Source: Xanthobacter autotrophicus
GTDB taxonomy: Bacteria; Pseudomonadota; Alphaproteobacteria; Rhizobiales; Xanthobacteraceae
DNA length: 64,000 bases
Assembly: GCF_043194295.1 (NCBI RefSeq)
Contig: NZ_JBAFVK010000013.1
Reading direction: 5' to 3' (one strand)
Shown: positions 29,719-45,521 of the stretch, one piece after another
How the letters are laid out: each line of letters opens with the position of its first letter
Numbering within the stretch: the stretch's first letter is position 1
Made by a program: the position numbers and the translations under genes
Notes under the pieces: generated by a model
Told to the model about the DNA's origin: nothing
What the model saw: the letters and a program-made list of their open reading frames with translations, nothing else
The model's database searches: none

Positions 29719-30636
29719 TCACGACACCGAGCGGATGAAGGCGATGATCGCCTGCTGGGCGGGCGCGTCCCACAACAGGGGGGCGTGGCCCTGGTCCGCC
29801 ACCTCATGGATCACAAGGCCCGGGTGATGGGCCGCCATGTCCGCCATGGTCTTCGCCGACAGCACGTCCGACAGCGCGCCGCGCACCACCATGGCGGGCA
29901 CATGGGCAAGGGCATCGAAGCCGGGCCACATGTCCGGCAGGGGCTTGCCGGGATCGATGGCCTTGAACGACTCGCCCAGCGCCGGATCATAGGAGAGGCA
30001 CGGCTTGCCGCCGGCATCGCCATGGATCTGGCGGGCAAAGCGCTCCCACTCCGCATCGCTCAGGGCCGGGAACATGAAGCCCTGGCTTGCCTTCAGGTCG
30101 GCGACGGCCTCCGGCCAGCTCGCCGGCAGCGGCGCGCCCACATAGCCGCCGATGCGCACGATGCCGGCCACATCCACGAACGGGCCGATGTCGTTGAAGA
30201 TGGCGCCGGCGAACAGCTGCGGCCGCAGGATCGCCAGCACGAACATGACGAGGCCGCCCCGCGAGGTGCCGAACAGCACCGCCCGGGAGATGCCGAGCAC
30301 GGCAAGGCCGGCCAGGATGTCCTGCGCCTCCTGGATCGGCGTGTAGGTGGTGTAGGGCGCATGGCCCGAGCCGCCGCGCCCGCGATAATCGAACGCCACC
30401 ACGCGGGTGGGATGGGCGCCATCGGCCACCAGCGCCTGCGCCAGGGCCTCATAATCCCGCGAATTGCGGGTGAGGCCGGACAGCAGCACCACCGGCAGGG
30501 GCGCCGCGGGGTCCCCCCATTCGCGCCCCAGCAAGGCGACACCGTCCGCGCTCGGATAGGCGAAAAAGCGCGCCGGGGCCGTCCTCAACTGGTCTTCGCC
30601 GGCCTGTCCGGCCGGTTCTGTTTCGTGCTGGTCCAT
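29719..30636 (-). CDS. Alpha/beta-hydrolase in the NRPS/PKS operon
   Basis: Soluble alpha/beta-hydrolase-fold protein, 305 residues. The nucleophile elbow is FGTSRGG (Ser about 125), the oxyanion region LLSGLTRNSRDY, and the likely catalytic His in DQGHAPLLW (about 284). FDYRGRGGSG is the usual strand-loop of the fold. A very strong ribosome site (GGGAGGAGC) precedes the ATG. It lies between the patatin-like gene and the PPTase in the same operon. It could edit or release acyl intermediates, hydrolyse the product, or give self-protection; I cannot choose. Confidence 0.85.
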   Translation of the reverse strand: MDQHETEPAGQAGEDQLRTAPARFFAYPSADGVALLGREWGDPAAPLPVVLLSGLTRNSRDYEALAQALVADGAHPTRVVAFDYRGRGGSGHAPYTTYTPIQEAQDILAGLAVLGISRAVLFGTSRGGLVMFVLAILRPQLFAGAIFNDIGPFVDVAGIVRIGGYVGAPLPASWPEAVADLKASQGFMFPALSDAEWERFARQIHGDAGGKPCLSYDPALGESFKAIDPGKPLPDMWPGFDALAHVPAMVVRGALSDVLSAKTMADMAAHHPGLVIHEVADQGHAPLLWDAPAQQAIIAFIRSVS

Positions 30637-30739
30637 GCTCCTCCCTCCCGGCCGCTCTGCCGGCGTCCGTTGAAGCCGCCTCTACCCGGCAGTTGCCGGC
30701 GGGCCGAAGGCAGCTCCGGCCCCGCGTTGAAAGCCCCCG

Positions 30740-31726
30740 TCACGAGACGGGCGCGGCGGGCGCCTTCACGGCGGCGGCCGAATCGTTCCAGCCGTGGGCG
30801 TTGAGCCAGTCCACGGTGGTGTCCAGCGCCGCATTGGTCTCCGGCGCGTCCCAGGCCGGCCCGGTGAACACCGGCGGATCGACGCGCCGGAAGCGCGAGC
30901 CCAGAAGCTGGGCGCACTGCGCGCTGGTGGCAGCGGCGCCGGCCTGCAGGAACAGGTCCACCAGCACCAACGGATTGAACGGATCCAGCAGCCACTGGCG
31001 ATAGCCCCAGTCGGCGCTGCCCTCGGAGAGGCCGGGCGACAGATAGCGGGACTGGCCGGCGAGGTTGCGCGGCGTTCCGACGGACAGCAGCGCCATGTCC
31101 TCCAATGCCTTCTGCTGGGCCAGCGCGCCGGTGATGGCCGTCAGCGCCGGATTGTTGGAGGCCACCGCCCCATCCACATAGGCGGGACCGGTCTGCGCCC
31201 CGCTCTGGTAGATGGGATATTGCAGCGGCATGGCCATGGTGCGCAGCACCACGTCCGCGATCAGCTCCACCCGGCCGAGATCGCCGGGAAAATTGGAGAA
31301 GGTGCGCGGCAGCCAGCTGCGCTGCCCGTCGGAAAGGGCATTGTCGAGCTGCACCGTATTGACCAGCACCGGCCGCTTCACGTCGGCGAGGATGGCGCCG
31401 GGGCCGAACACCTCGTCGCAGAACGCCTTGATGCGCCCCGTGGTCATGGCGGCATTGTTGCCCAGCACGGTGCCGGCGATGGACCACGGCGTCTGGCTCT
31501 CGCGCACCTCGTCATCGAAGCGCAGCACCGCCTCGAAGGCGAGGACCGGATCGTCGAACCACGCCAGCAGCAAGGCGTTGACGGCGCCGTTCGAGGTGCC
31601 GGCGAACAGGTCGATCTGGCGCAGGACGCTGAAGCCGAGCACCTCGGCCCGGCGCTCCAGCGTCGAGAGGAACACGCCGGCCTTGCCGCCGTTGCCGCCG
31701 TCCAAAGACAGGATGCGATACGTCAT
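30740..31726 (-). CDS. Patatin-like phospholipase/acyl hydrolase
   Basis: Ser-Asp dyad hydrolase of the patatin family, 328 residues. The oxyanion loop DGGNGG is at 9-14, the nucleophile in FAGTSNGAVN (Ser about 45) and the dyad Asp in YVDGAVASNNP (about 185). No signal peptide. Its ATG overlaps the stop of the thioesterase-ending megasynthase (ATGA at 31723-31726), so the two are translated together. That coupling suggests a role with the assembly line, for example acyl transfer, lipid supply or release, but the substrate is unknown. Confidence 0.88.
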   Translation of the reverse strand: MTYRILSLDGGNGGKAGVFLSTLERRAEVLGFSVLRQIDLFAGTSNGAVNALLLAWFDDPVLAFEAVLRFDDEVRESQTPWSIAGTVLGNNAAMTTGRIKAFCDEVFGPGAILADVKRPVLVNTVQLDNALSDGQRSWLPRTFSNFPGDLGRVELIADVVLRTMAMPLQYPIYQSGAQTGPAYVDGAVASNNPALTAITGALAQQKALEDMALLSVGTPRNLAGQSRYLSPGLSEGSADWGYRQWLLDPFNPLVLVDLFLQAGAAATSAQCAQLLGSRFRRVDPPVFTGPAWDAPETNAALDTTVDWLNAHGWNDSAAAVKAPAAPVS

Positions 31727-34700
31727 ACCCCTTCTCCCTTTCGTGCTCCGGCCTCACCATCGAGAAACGGCTTCAAGCGGGCGGCGAGTGCCGCCGCCCC
31801 CTCGGGATCGAGAATGATCGACATGTGGTTGCCCGCAAGATCCACGCGCACCACACCGCCAGCAACATGGGTCCGCAACTCCGCTTCCAGCGGATCGTCC
31901 GCCCCCTGCGAGGAGCCCGCGCGGAACAGCACCGCACCTGCGGTGATGCGGGACGGACAATAGCGGTATCCCATCGTCGTGTTGAGATTGAAGATGCGCA
32001 GGGAACGCCCGACCCCCGCCCAGAAGGCGCGATCGAGCCTGAGGTCCCGGAAGCTGGCCGGCAGGCTCAGCCCGATGAGGCGCGCCAGGGCCGTAAGGTC
32101 GCCATAGGAGCGCGGCAGGCGCACCTGCGTCACGAACGTGCCCATGCGCCACAGTGCCTTCACATGGCGCAGGGGATCGCGCGAGCGCACGAAATTCTCG
32201 GTTTCCATCACCGCGCAGTCGAGGAAGGCCAGCGTCGCCACGCGCTCGCCGCTCTCCTCCAGCAGCCGCGCCATCTCGAACGCCACCGGCCCGCCGGAGG
32301 ACCATGCGGCGACATGGTAGGGCCCCGAGGGCTGGCGCACCCGCATCGCTTCCACATAGAGACGCGCCATCTCCTCCACGGTGGACAAAGGCGGCGCGTC
32401 GTCGATCAGCCCCGGCGCCTGGAAGCCATAGAGCGGCTGGTCGCGGCCCAGATGTTCGGCGAGGAACAGGTAGCACCAAGGGCTGCCACCGGCCGGATGG
32501 ACACAGAACAAAGGCGGCCGCGCGCCTTCCGGCTGCACCGGCACCAGGCAGTCGGGCAGCGGCCGGCGATCCGCCTCGGCCGGCGCGTTGGCGGCGATCC
32601 AACGGGCCATGCCGCGCAGGGTCGGGGCCTCGAACAGGATGCGCAGGGGCAGGTCCACCCCGAACGCCTCGCGCACCCGGTGGACGAGGCCGGCCGCCAC
32701 CAGCGAATGGCCACCGGAGGTGAAGAAATTGTCCTCCGGCGCGATACTCGGGCGCTTCAGCAGCGCGCTCCAGATGGCGGCCAGTTGCGCCTCCACCCCG
32801 TCCTGCCCGCCCTCGACGGCCAGCGCCGCGCCGTCATGGCGCGCCAGGGCGTCAGTGTCGATCGAGCCGTCCGCCGACCGGGGCAAGGCATCAAGCACGC
32901 GCAGGGGACAGGGGATAGGCGTGCCGAAGCGGTCGGGCATATCGTCGTTGGCGGGCGCGGCCAGCACGGCGCCGGAGCGAGGCACCACGAAGCCCGCCAG
33001 TCCCTGAAGAGGCCGCACCGGCTGGCGCACCCGCGCCCTGACAAATGGCGAGGCGCCATCGAGCCCGATGGACAAAGGCGAAGTCCCCAGCGCCAGCGCC
33101 GCCTCAAGACTGGCGAGGGCGTCCTCCACGCGCAGGGTGCGGAAGCCGCGTGCGGCGGCAAATTCCGCCGCCCCGGCATCGCCGCCCGCCGGCGCACTCA
33201 TGCCGAGGTCGGCCCAGCGGCTCCAATTAAGGCACAGCACGCGGGTTCCCTCCCCCACCATCCCCGCCAGCGCGGCATTGGCGGCGGCATAGGCCCCGGC
33301 CTCGGCGCCGCCGAAGATGGCATTCACCGACGACCACAGCACGACGAACCCGCCAGGCCGGCGCCCCATGGCCTCGATCACCGCCCGCGCGCCCACCGCC
33401 TTCGGCGCGAAGGCGGCCGCCAGTCCCGCCACCGTCTCCTCCGCCAGTGCTCCGGCCGGGGCGAGGCCGGCGAGGTGGAAGGCGCCGTCTAGGGGGCCGC
33501 CGAACTGCGCCTCCGCCGCGCGGATGGCGGCTTCCAGCGCGTCGGCGTCGGTGACATCCACGGCGCGGGTGAGCAGGTCCGGGCCATCCTGTTCGCCGTC
33601 CGCAGCGGAGCGCCCGACCACGAGCAGCCTGGCCCGGCAGCGCGCTGCCAGATGTTTGATCAGCGCGCGCCCGATGCCGCCGGTGCCGCCGGTGATGAGA
33701 TAACGCCCGCCGGTCTTCAACCGGAGCGCGGGATCGCGGGGCGCGCGGCTTGGGTCCACCGCCTCCAGCCGGGGCACGAAGCGGCCGGCGGGCCGCAGCG
33801 CCACTTCGGCCTCGCCATCCGGTGCGCGGATTTCGCGGGCCAGCCGGGCCATCAGGTCGGGGGCGGCATCCTGGTCGCTGACATGGATCTGCCGGCAAGA
33901 GAGGTCCGGCATCTCCTGCGCGGCGGTGCGCAGCAGGCCGCGCAGGGCGGCGCGGGCCGGGTCGATCCCCTCCCCGCTCCCGGCCCCGCCCCGCGTCACC
34001 ACCGTGAGCGCCACCGACCGCCCCTCCCGCCCGCGCCCCATGTGCTGGAGCAAAGCGACGCTGGCCGCCAGCTCGGAGCCGGCTCGCGCCCGGAACGCAT
34101 CCAGCGTCTCGCCGGCGGGAACAGGTGCCAGCGGGCGCAAATCCACCACCATGTCGGCCCACGCACCGGGCGATGCACCGACGAGGGCCGACTGAACGAC
34201 CCCATCCACATCGGCACCCGCCGTCTCGACCGGTACCCCCTCCCGTTCCAGCGCCTGCGCCAGCGCGGCGGCGATCTCGGCCGGACCGCCCAGAAGCACC
34301 ACGCCGCGCGGCGGCGCCGGCTCCGCTTCCAGATCGCGCCGCACCCAGCTTTCGGCATGGAACCACGCCGGCACCGTGCGCGTGCGCGCGCCCTGCGCCA
34401 GTCGCGCCATCAACTGGGCGCGCAGCTGCATGCGCTGGATCTTGCCGCTGGTGGTCTTGGGAAAATCCGGCTGGGGGATGGCGATCACATGGGCCGGGGC
34501 GATGCCAAGCTGGCCCGTCACCGCCGCGCGGATGGCGTCGGCCACCACCGGTGCGTCCGCCTCCGGGCGGGGGGAGAAGAACAGGGCCAGCGCCTCGCTG
34601 CCCGTGGCCGCATCCGGCACGGCGCAGGCCGCGGCAAACGTGGGCTGGACGCCGGCCACCGCGTTCACCAGATCCTCGATCTCGTAGCAGTAGAAATTGG

Positions 34701-37671
34701 CGCCGTTGACGATGATCAGCTCTTTCTCGCGGCCGGTCAGGGCAAGATTGCCGTCGCGGATGAAGCCGAGGTCGCCGCTGTTGAACCAGCCGTTGCCCAC
34801 GAAGGCCTCGGCGTTGGCGGCCTCGTTGCGCAGATAGCCCGGCGTGATCACGCCGCCCTTGATCTGGAACCGCCCGATGACCCCCTCCGGCACCAATGCG
34901 CCGGCACCATCCACGATGCGGATGGCCACCCCCGGCACCGGCGGGCCGAGCTTGATGAAGCTCGCCGCCTCGGGCGCGTCCGCCGCCACCGGCCGCAGCC
35001 GGCCGCCGAGGGAGGCCTTGTCGATCCAATGCACTGAGTGGGCGGAATCGAACCCGGTCTCATAGGTCATGCAGGTGCAGGCCTCGGCCATGCCGAAGGC
35101 CGGCTGCATCGCCTGCGCCCGGATGCCGAAGGGCGCCGTGAGGGCGAGAAATTCGGCGATCACCGGCAGCGTCGCCTGCTCCCCCGCATTCATGAGGGTG
35201 CGCACATGGCCGAGGGCGAAGCGGCGCCCGCCCCCCTGCCGCAGCGTGTCCGACACCAGCTTGAAGCCGAAATTGGGCGACCAGCTGCGGGTGACGCCGT
35301 GGCGGTCCATGAGGTCGAGCCACAGCAGCGGATCGGCCAGCACCGCCGCCGTCTCCACCTGGATCTGGGTCATTCCCAGATACACGTCGCGCAGATGCCA
35401 GGTGAGCATGGGCACCACATGGTCCATAGGCAGCCAGTTCAGCGCCACGTCGTCGGCGCCATAGAAGTTGACGCGCATGGTCGCATGGATGTGCGCCACC
35501 ACCCCGCCATGGGTGATCTGGATACATTTGGGCGTGCCGGTGCTGCCGGAGCTGAGCTGGAGGAACAGCACGTCCCCGGGCGCTGCCGCATGCACGGTTT
35601 CGAGGGGCGCGTGGGCCGTGAGTTGTTCCAGTGCCAGCACCTGGGGCGCGGCATCGGCGAAGCGCGCCAGCCCCGCGAGCGGCCCCGCAAGCGCGGCCGG
35701 CGCCAGCACCACCGGGCGGCCCAGCAATTCCCAGGCGTTGATGAGCTTGGCCACCAGCGCCGTGCGTTCTGCGAAGGTGGCGCTCACCGCCACCGTCACC
35801 GGCTGCACGCCGGCCAGCACGCAGCCCCAGAAGGCGGGCAGATGCGCCCGCAGGTCCGGCACCTGCAGGATGGCGGTGTCACCGGGCTCAAGCCCCGCCG
35901 CCTTGAGCCCGCCGGCGATGCGCCGCGCCTCCTGAAGCAGCACAGCATAAGTGAGCCGCCGGGCCGGTCCCGCCCCTTCGAACACGATGCCGGTGTCGCC
36001 GGCCCGCTCCGCCGTGTGCAGCAGGGCATCGGTGAGGGTGCGGGGGGCGTCGGCCGGCAGCTCCAACGGCCCGCCATCCGCCAGCGCCCATGGCCCTTCG
36101 GAGCCGGGCGGCGGCTCGGGCACGACCGTCGCGGGGGGCGGGAGCGGCGCCACCGGCGGCAGCGTGACCAATGCCGCCTCCGGCGCCAGCGCGCGCGTCA
36201 CCACGGCGGCTTCCGCGACACCGTCCATGCGCTCCAGAAGCGCACGCCACTGCGCGGCGGCGAAGCCATCGGGCACCGGCAGGCGGGCCAGCGCCGCGTC
36301 GTCCACCGCCCCAGCCTCGGTGAGCGGCAATGCCGCCACCGCGACGAAGGCCGCCGGCCGCTGCCAGATCGGCAGCACACGTTCGGCATGGGGCGCCCAG
36401 TCCTGCGGCGTCGCATGGCCGTCCGGCACGACGTAGGCGACGAGGCGGGGCGCGCCCGCCGTATCCATGCGTTCCAGAACCCGGCAATCGGCGATGCCGG
36501 CATGGCCACGCAGCTCCGCCTCCACGGTAGCGAGGCCGAAGCGCAGGCCGCCTGCCTCCACGCGCCGCCCGCCATCGGGCCGGCGCTCGAAGCGGCCATC
36601 GGCGCGCTGCCGTGCCCGCGCGCCCGGCGTCACCTCCGATCGTCCCGTGGCAGGGGTCACCGCGAGGCTGCCGACACCGCCCAGCGGCACTTTCTGGCCA
36701 TGGCGATCGAGGACGCGCAGGGGCGCACCTATCAGCGGCGCGCCCTCGCCCACCGGCTGCGCCAGCACCGGGCCTCCGGCCTCGGCGACCTGCCACAGGG
36801 TGAAGGCATGAGCCCCCGCCGGGCCGGCCATGCCGGGGGGCGGATCGCCATCGAGGAAGACCAGCCGCGGCGCGGTTTCATCCAGCAGCGGCTGGGCGGC
36901 GGGTGGCAGCAGCGCGACTGTCGCCCCCGTGGTGCGGGCCAGCGCCGCCAACGCGGCCGGCTCGCGCTCCACCGGCGCCAGCGCCACCGTCGCACCCATC
37001 GTCAGCGGCCAGAACAGGCTGGTGACGGCCGATATGTCGTGGAGGGAGGCAGCGCACAGGCTCACGTCCGCACCAGTGAGAGGAAAGGCCGCCCGCAGCC
37101 ACGCCAGCCGCTCCGCCACCGACCGCTCCGGCACGGCAAGGAGCGCCCGCTCCGGTGCGATCCGGGCGAAGGCGGATGGGTCGGCGGCGGTGCCAGCCTC
37201 TGCAAGACTTACCTCGACCAGCCTTGCCTCAGCAGCCCCCTCCTGCGTGAGCACGAACCGGACAGATGCCCGCAAGCGGTCGAGCCGCGCCGACGCATCC
37301 CCCGGCTCCAGCGGCAGGAAAGCGCAGCCCGTCTTCAGGATGCCGATGAGGCCGGCCACCAGCGCCGGGCCGCGCGCGAAGGCGAGCCCCACCACATCCC
37401 CCGGCCGTGCGCCCTGGCCACGCAGGGCATCGGCCCACTGCGCCGCGCGGGCGTTCAATGCGCCATAGGTCAGCCCCGCTCCACCATGGGACACCGCCAC
37501 CGCGTCCGGCGTGAGCCCCGCCTGGCGCTCGAACAGGGGCCCGAAGCCCTCGGCCGGGGCGACGGCGCGGCCTTTCCCCTCCGCCATCAGCCGCGCCAGC
37601 AAGGCGCGCTTCTGGGCGGCAGAAAGGCCGGTGCCGGCCCCGGCTGGGCCATCGTCCCGGGCGATGCTCAT
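31723..37671 (-). CDS. Terminating megasynthase: degenerate A - active A - KR - T - TE
   Basis: A 1982-residue protein. Residues about 45-470 look like an adenylation domain (LTYGALNARA, GILKTGCAFLPLEP) but lack the SGSTG phosphate loop and a normal RIE core motif, so this part is probably inactive. A second adenylate-forming domain (about 560-1100) is intact: LQLSSGSTGTPKCIQITH (about 709), FGMAEACTC, GWFNSGDLGF and FPKTTSGKIQR. It resembles acyl- or keto-acid-activating domains more than amino-acid ones. A ketoreductase follows (TGGTGGIG about 1330; Ser in WSSVNA, Tyr in GAYAAANAA; no LDD motif), then a carrier (TSGGHSLV about 1652) and a thioesterase (AWSSGG about 1787; His in GNHMS about 1951). 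The upstream protein ends in a C domain, so together they give C-A*-A-KR-T-TE. A-KR-T sets in depsipeptide synthetases load a 2-oxo acid and reduce it to a 2-hydroxy acid; that is my inference here. Confidence 0.88.
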   Translation of the reverse strand: MSIARDDGPAGAGTGLSAAQKRALLARLMAEGKGRAVAPAEGFGPLFERQAGLTPDAVAVSHGGAGLTYGALNARAAQWADALRGQGARPGDVVGLAFARGPALVAGLIGILKTGCAFLPLEPGDASARLDRLRASVRFVLTQEGAAEARLVEVSLAEAGTAADPSAFARIAPERALLAVPERSVAERLAWLRAAFPLTGADVSLCAASLHDISAVTSLFWPLTMGATVALAPVEREPAALAALARTTGATVALLPPAAQPLLDETAPRLVFLDGDPPPGMAGPAGAHAFTLWQVAEAGGPVLAQPVGEGAPLIGAPLRVLDRHGQKVPLGGVGSLAVTPATGRSEVTPGARARQRADGRFERRPDGGRRVEAGGLRFGLATVEAELRGHAGIADCRVLERMDTAGAPRLVAYVVPDGHATPQDWAPHAERVLPIWQRPAAFVAVAALPLTEAGAVDDAALARLPVPDGFAAAQWRALLERMDGVAEAAVVTRALAPEAALVTLPPVAPLPPPATVVPEPPPGSEGPWALADGGPLELPADAPRTLTDALLHTAERAGDTGIVFEGAGPARRLTYAVLLQEARRIAGGLKAAGLEPGDTAILQVPDLRAHLPAFWGCVLAGVQPVTVAVSATFAERTALVAKLINAWELLGRPVVLAPAALAGPLAGLARFADAAPQVLALEQLTAHAPLETVHAAAPGDVLFLQLSSGSTGTPKCIQITHGGVVAHIHATMRVNFYGADDVALNWLPMDHVVPMLTWHLRDVYLGMTQIQVETAAVLADPLLWLDLMDRHGVTRSWSPNFGFKLVSDTLRQGGGRRFALGHVRTLMNAGEQATLPVIAEFLALTAPFGIRAQAMQPAFGMAEACTCMTYETGFDSAHSVHWIDKASLGGRLRPVAADAPEAASFIKLGPPVPGVAIRIVDGAGALVPEGVIGRFQIKGGVITPGYLRNEAANAEAFVGNGWFNSGDLGFIRDGNLALTGREKELIIVNGANFYCYEIEDLVNAVAGVQPTFAAACAVPDAATGSEALALFFSPRPEADAPVVADAIRAAVTGQLGIAPAHVIAIPQPDFPKTTSGKIQRMQLRAQLMARLAQGARTRTVPAWFHAESWVRRDLEAEPAPPRGVVLLGGPAEIAAALAQALEREGVPVETAGADVDGVVQSALVGASPGAWADMVVDLRPLAPVPAGETLDAFRARAGSELAASVALLQHMGRGREGRSVALTVVTRGGAGSGEGIDPARAALRGLLRTAAQEMPDLSCRQIHVSDQDAAPDLMARLAREIRAPDGEAEVALRPAGRFVPRLEAVDPSRAPRDPALRLKTGGRYLITGGTGGIGRALIKHLAARCRARLLVVGRSAADGEQDGPDLLTRAVDVTDADALEAAIRAAEAQFGGPLDGAFHLAGLAPAGALAEETVAGLAAAFAPKAVGARAVIEAMGRRPGGFVVLWSSVNAIFGGAEAGAYAAANAALAGMVGEGTRVLCLNWSRWADLGMSAPAGGDAGAAEFAAARGFRTLRVEDALASLEAALALGTSPLSIGLDGASPFVRARVRQPVRPLQGLAGFVVPRSGAVLAAPANDDMPDRFGTPIPCPLRVLDALPRSADGSIDTDALARHDGAALAVEGGQDGVEAQLAAIWSALLKRPSIAPEDNFFTSGGHSLVAAGLVHRVREAFGVDLPLRILFEAPTLRGMARWIAANAPAEADRRPLPDCLVPVQPEGARPPLFCVHPAGGSPWCYLFLAEHLGRDQPLYGFQAPGLIDDAPPLSTVEEMARLYVEAMRVRQPSGPYHVAAWSSGGPVAFEMARLLEESGERVATLAFLDCAVMETENFVRSRDPLRHVKALWRMGTFVTQVRLPRSYGDLTALARLIGLSLPASFRDLRLDRAFWAGVGRSLRIFNLNTTMGYRYCPSRITAGAVLFRAGSSQGADDPLEAELRTHVAGGVVRVDLAGNHMSIILDPEGAAALAARLKPFLDGEAGARKGEGV

Positions 37672-37709
37672 GCGGCCTGCCTCATGGCGCCTGTCTCATA
37701 AAACCTGTC

Positions 37710-37713
<4 letters not shown>
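37672..37713 (-). repeat. Three tandem 14-nt units forming chained mini-ORFs at a gene junction
   Basis: On the minus strand the 42 bases are ATGAGACAGGTTTT, ATGAGACAGGCGCC and ATGAGGCAGGCCGC, followed directly by the ATG of the next gene. The upstream PKS stop (TGA, 37712-37710) overlaps the first ATG. Each unit opens a five-codon frame (MRQVL, MRQAP, MRQAA) whose TGA overlaps the ATG of the next unit, the last one overlapping the true start at 37671. Each unit has CAGG four bases before the following ATG. It could carry ribosomes across the gap by repeated termination-reinitiation, or be a neutral duplication of an ATGA junction. Confidence 0.8.
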
Positions 37714-45517
<7,804 letters not shown>

Positions 45518-45521
<4 letters not shown>

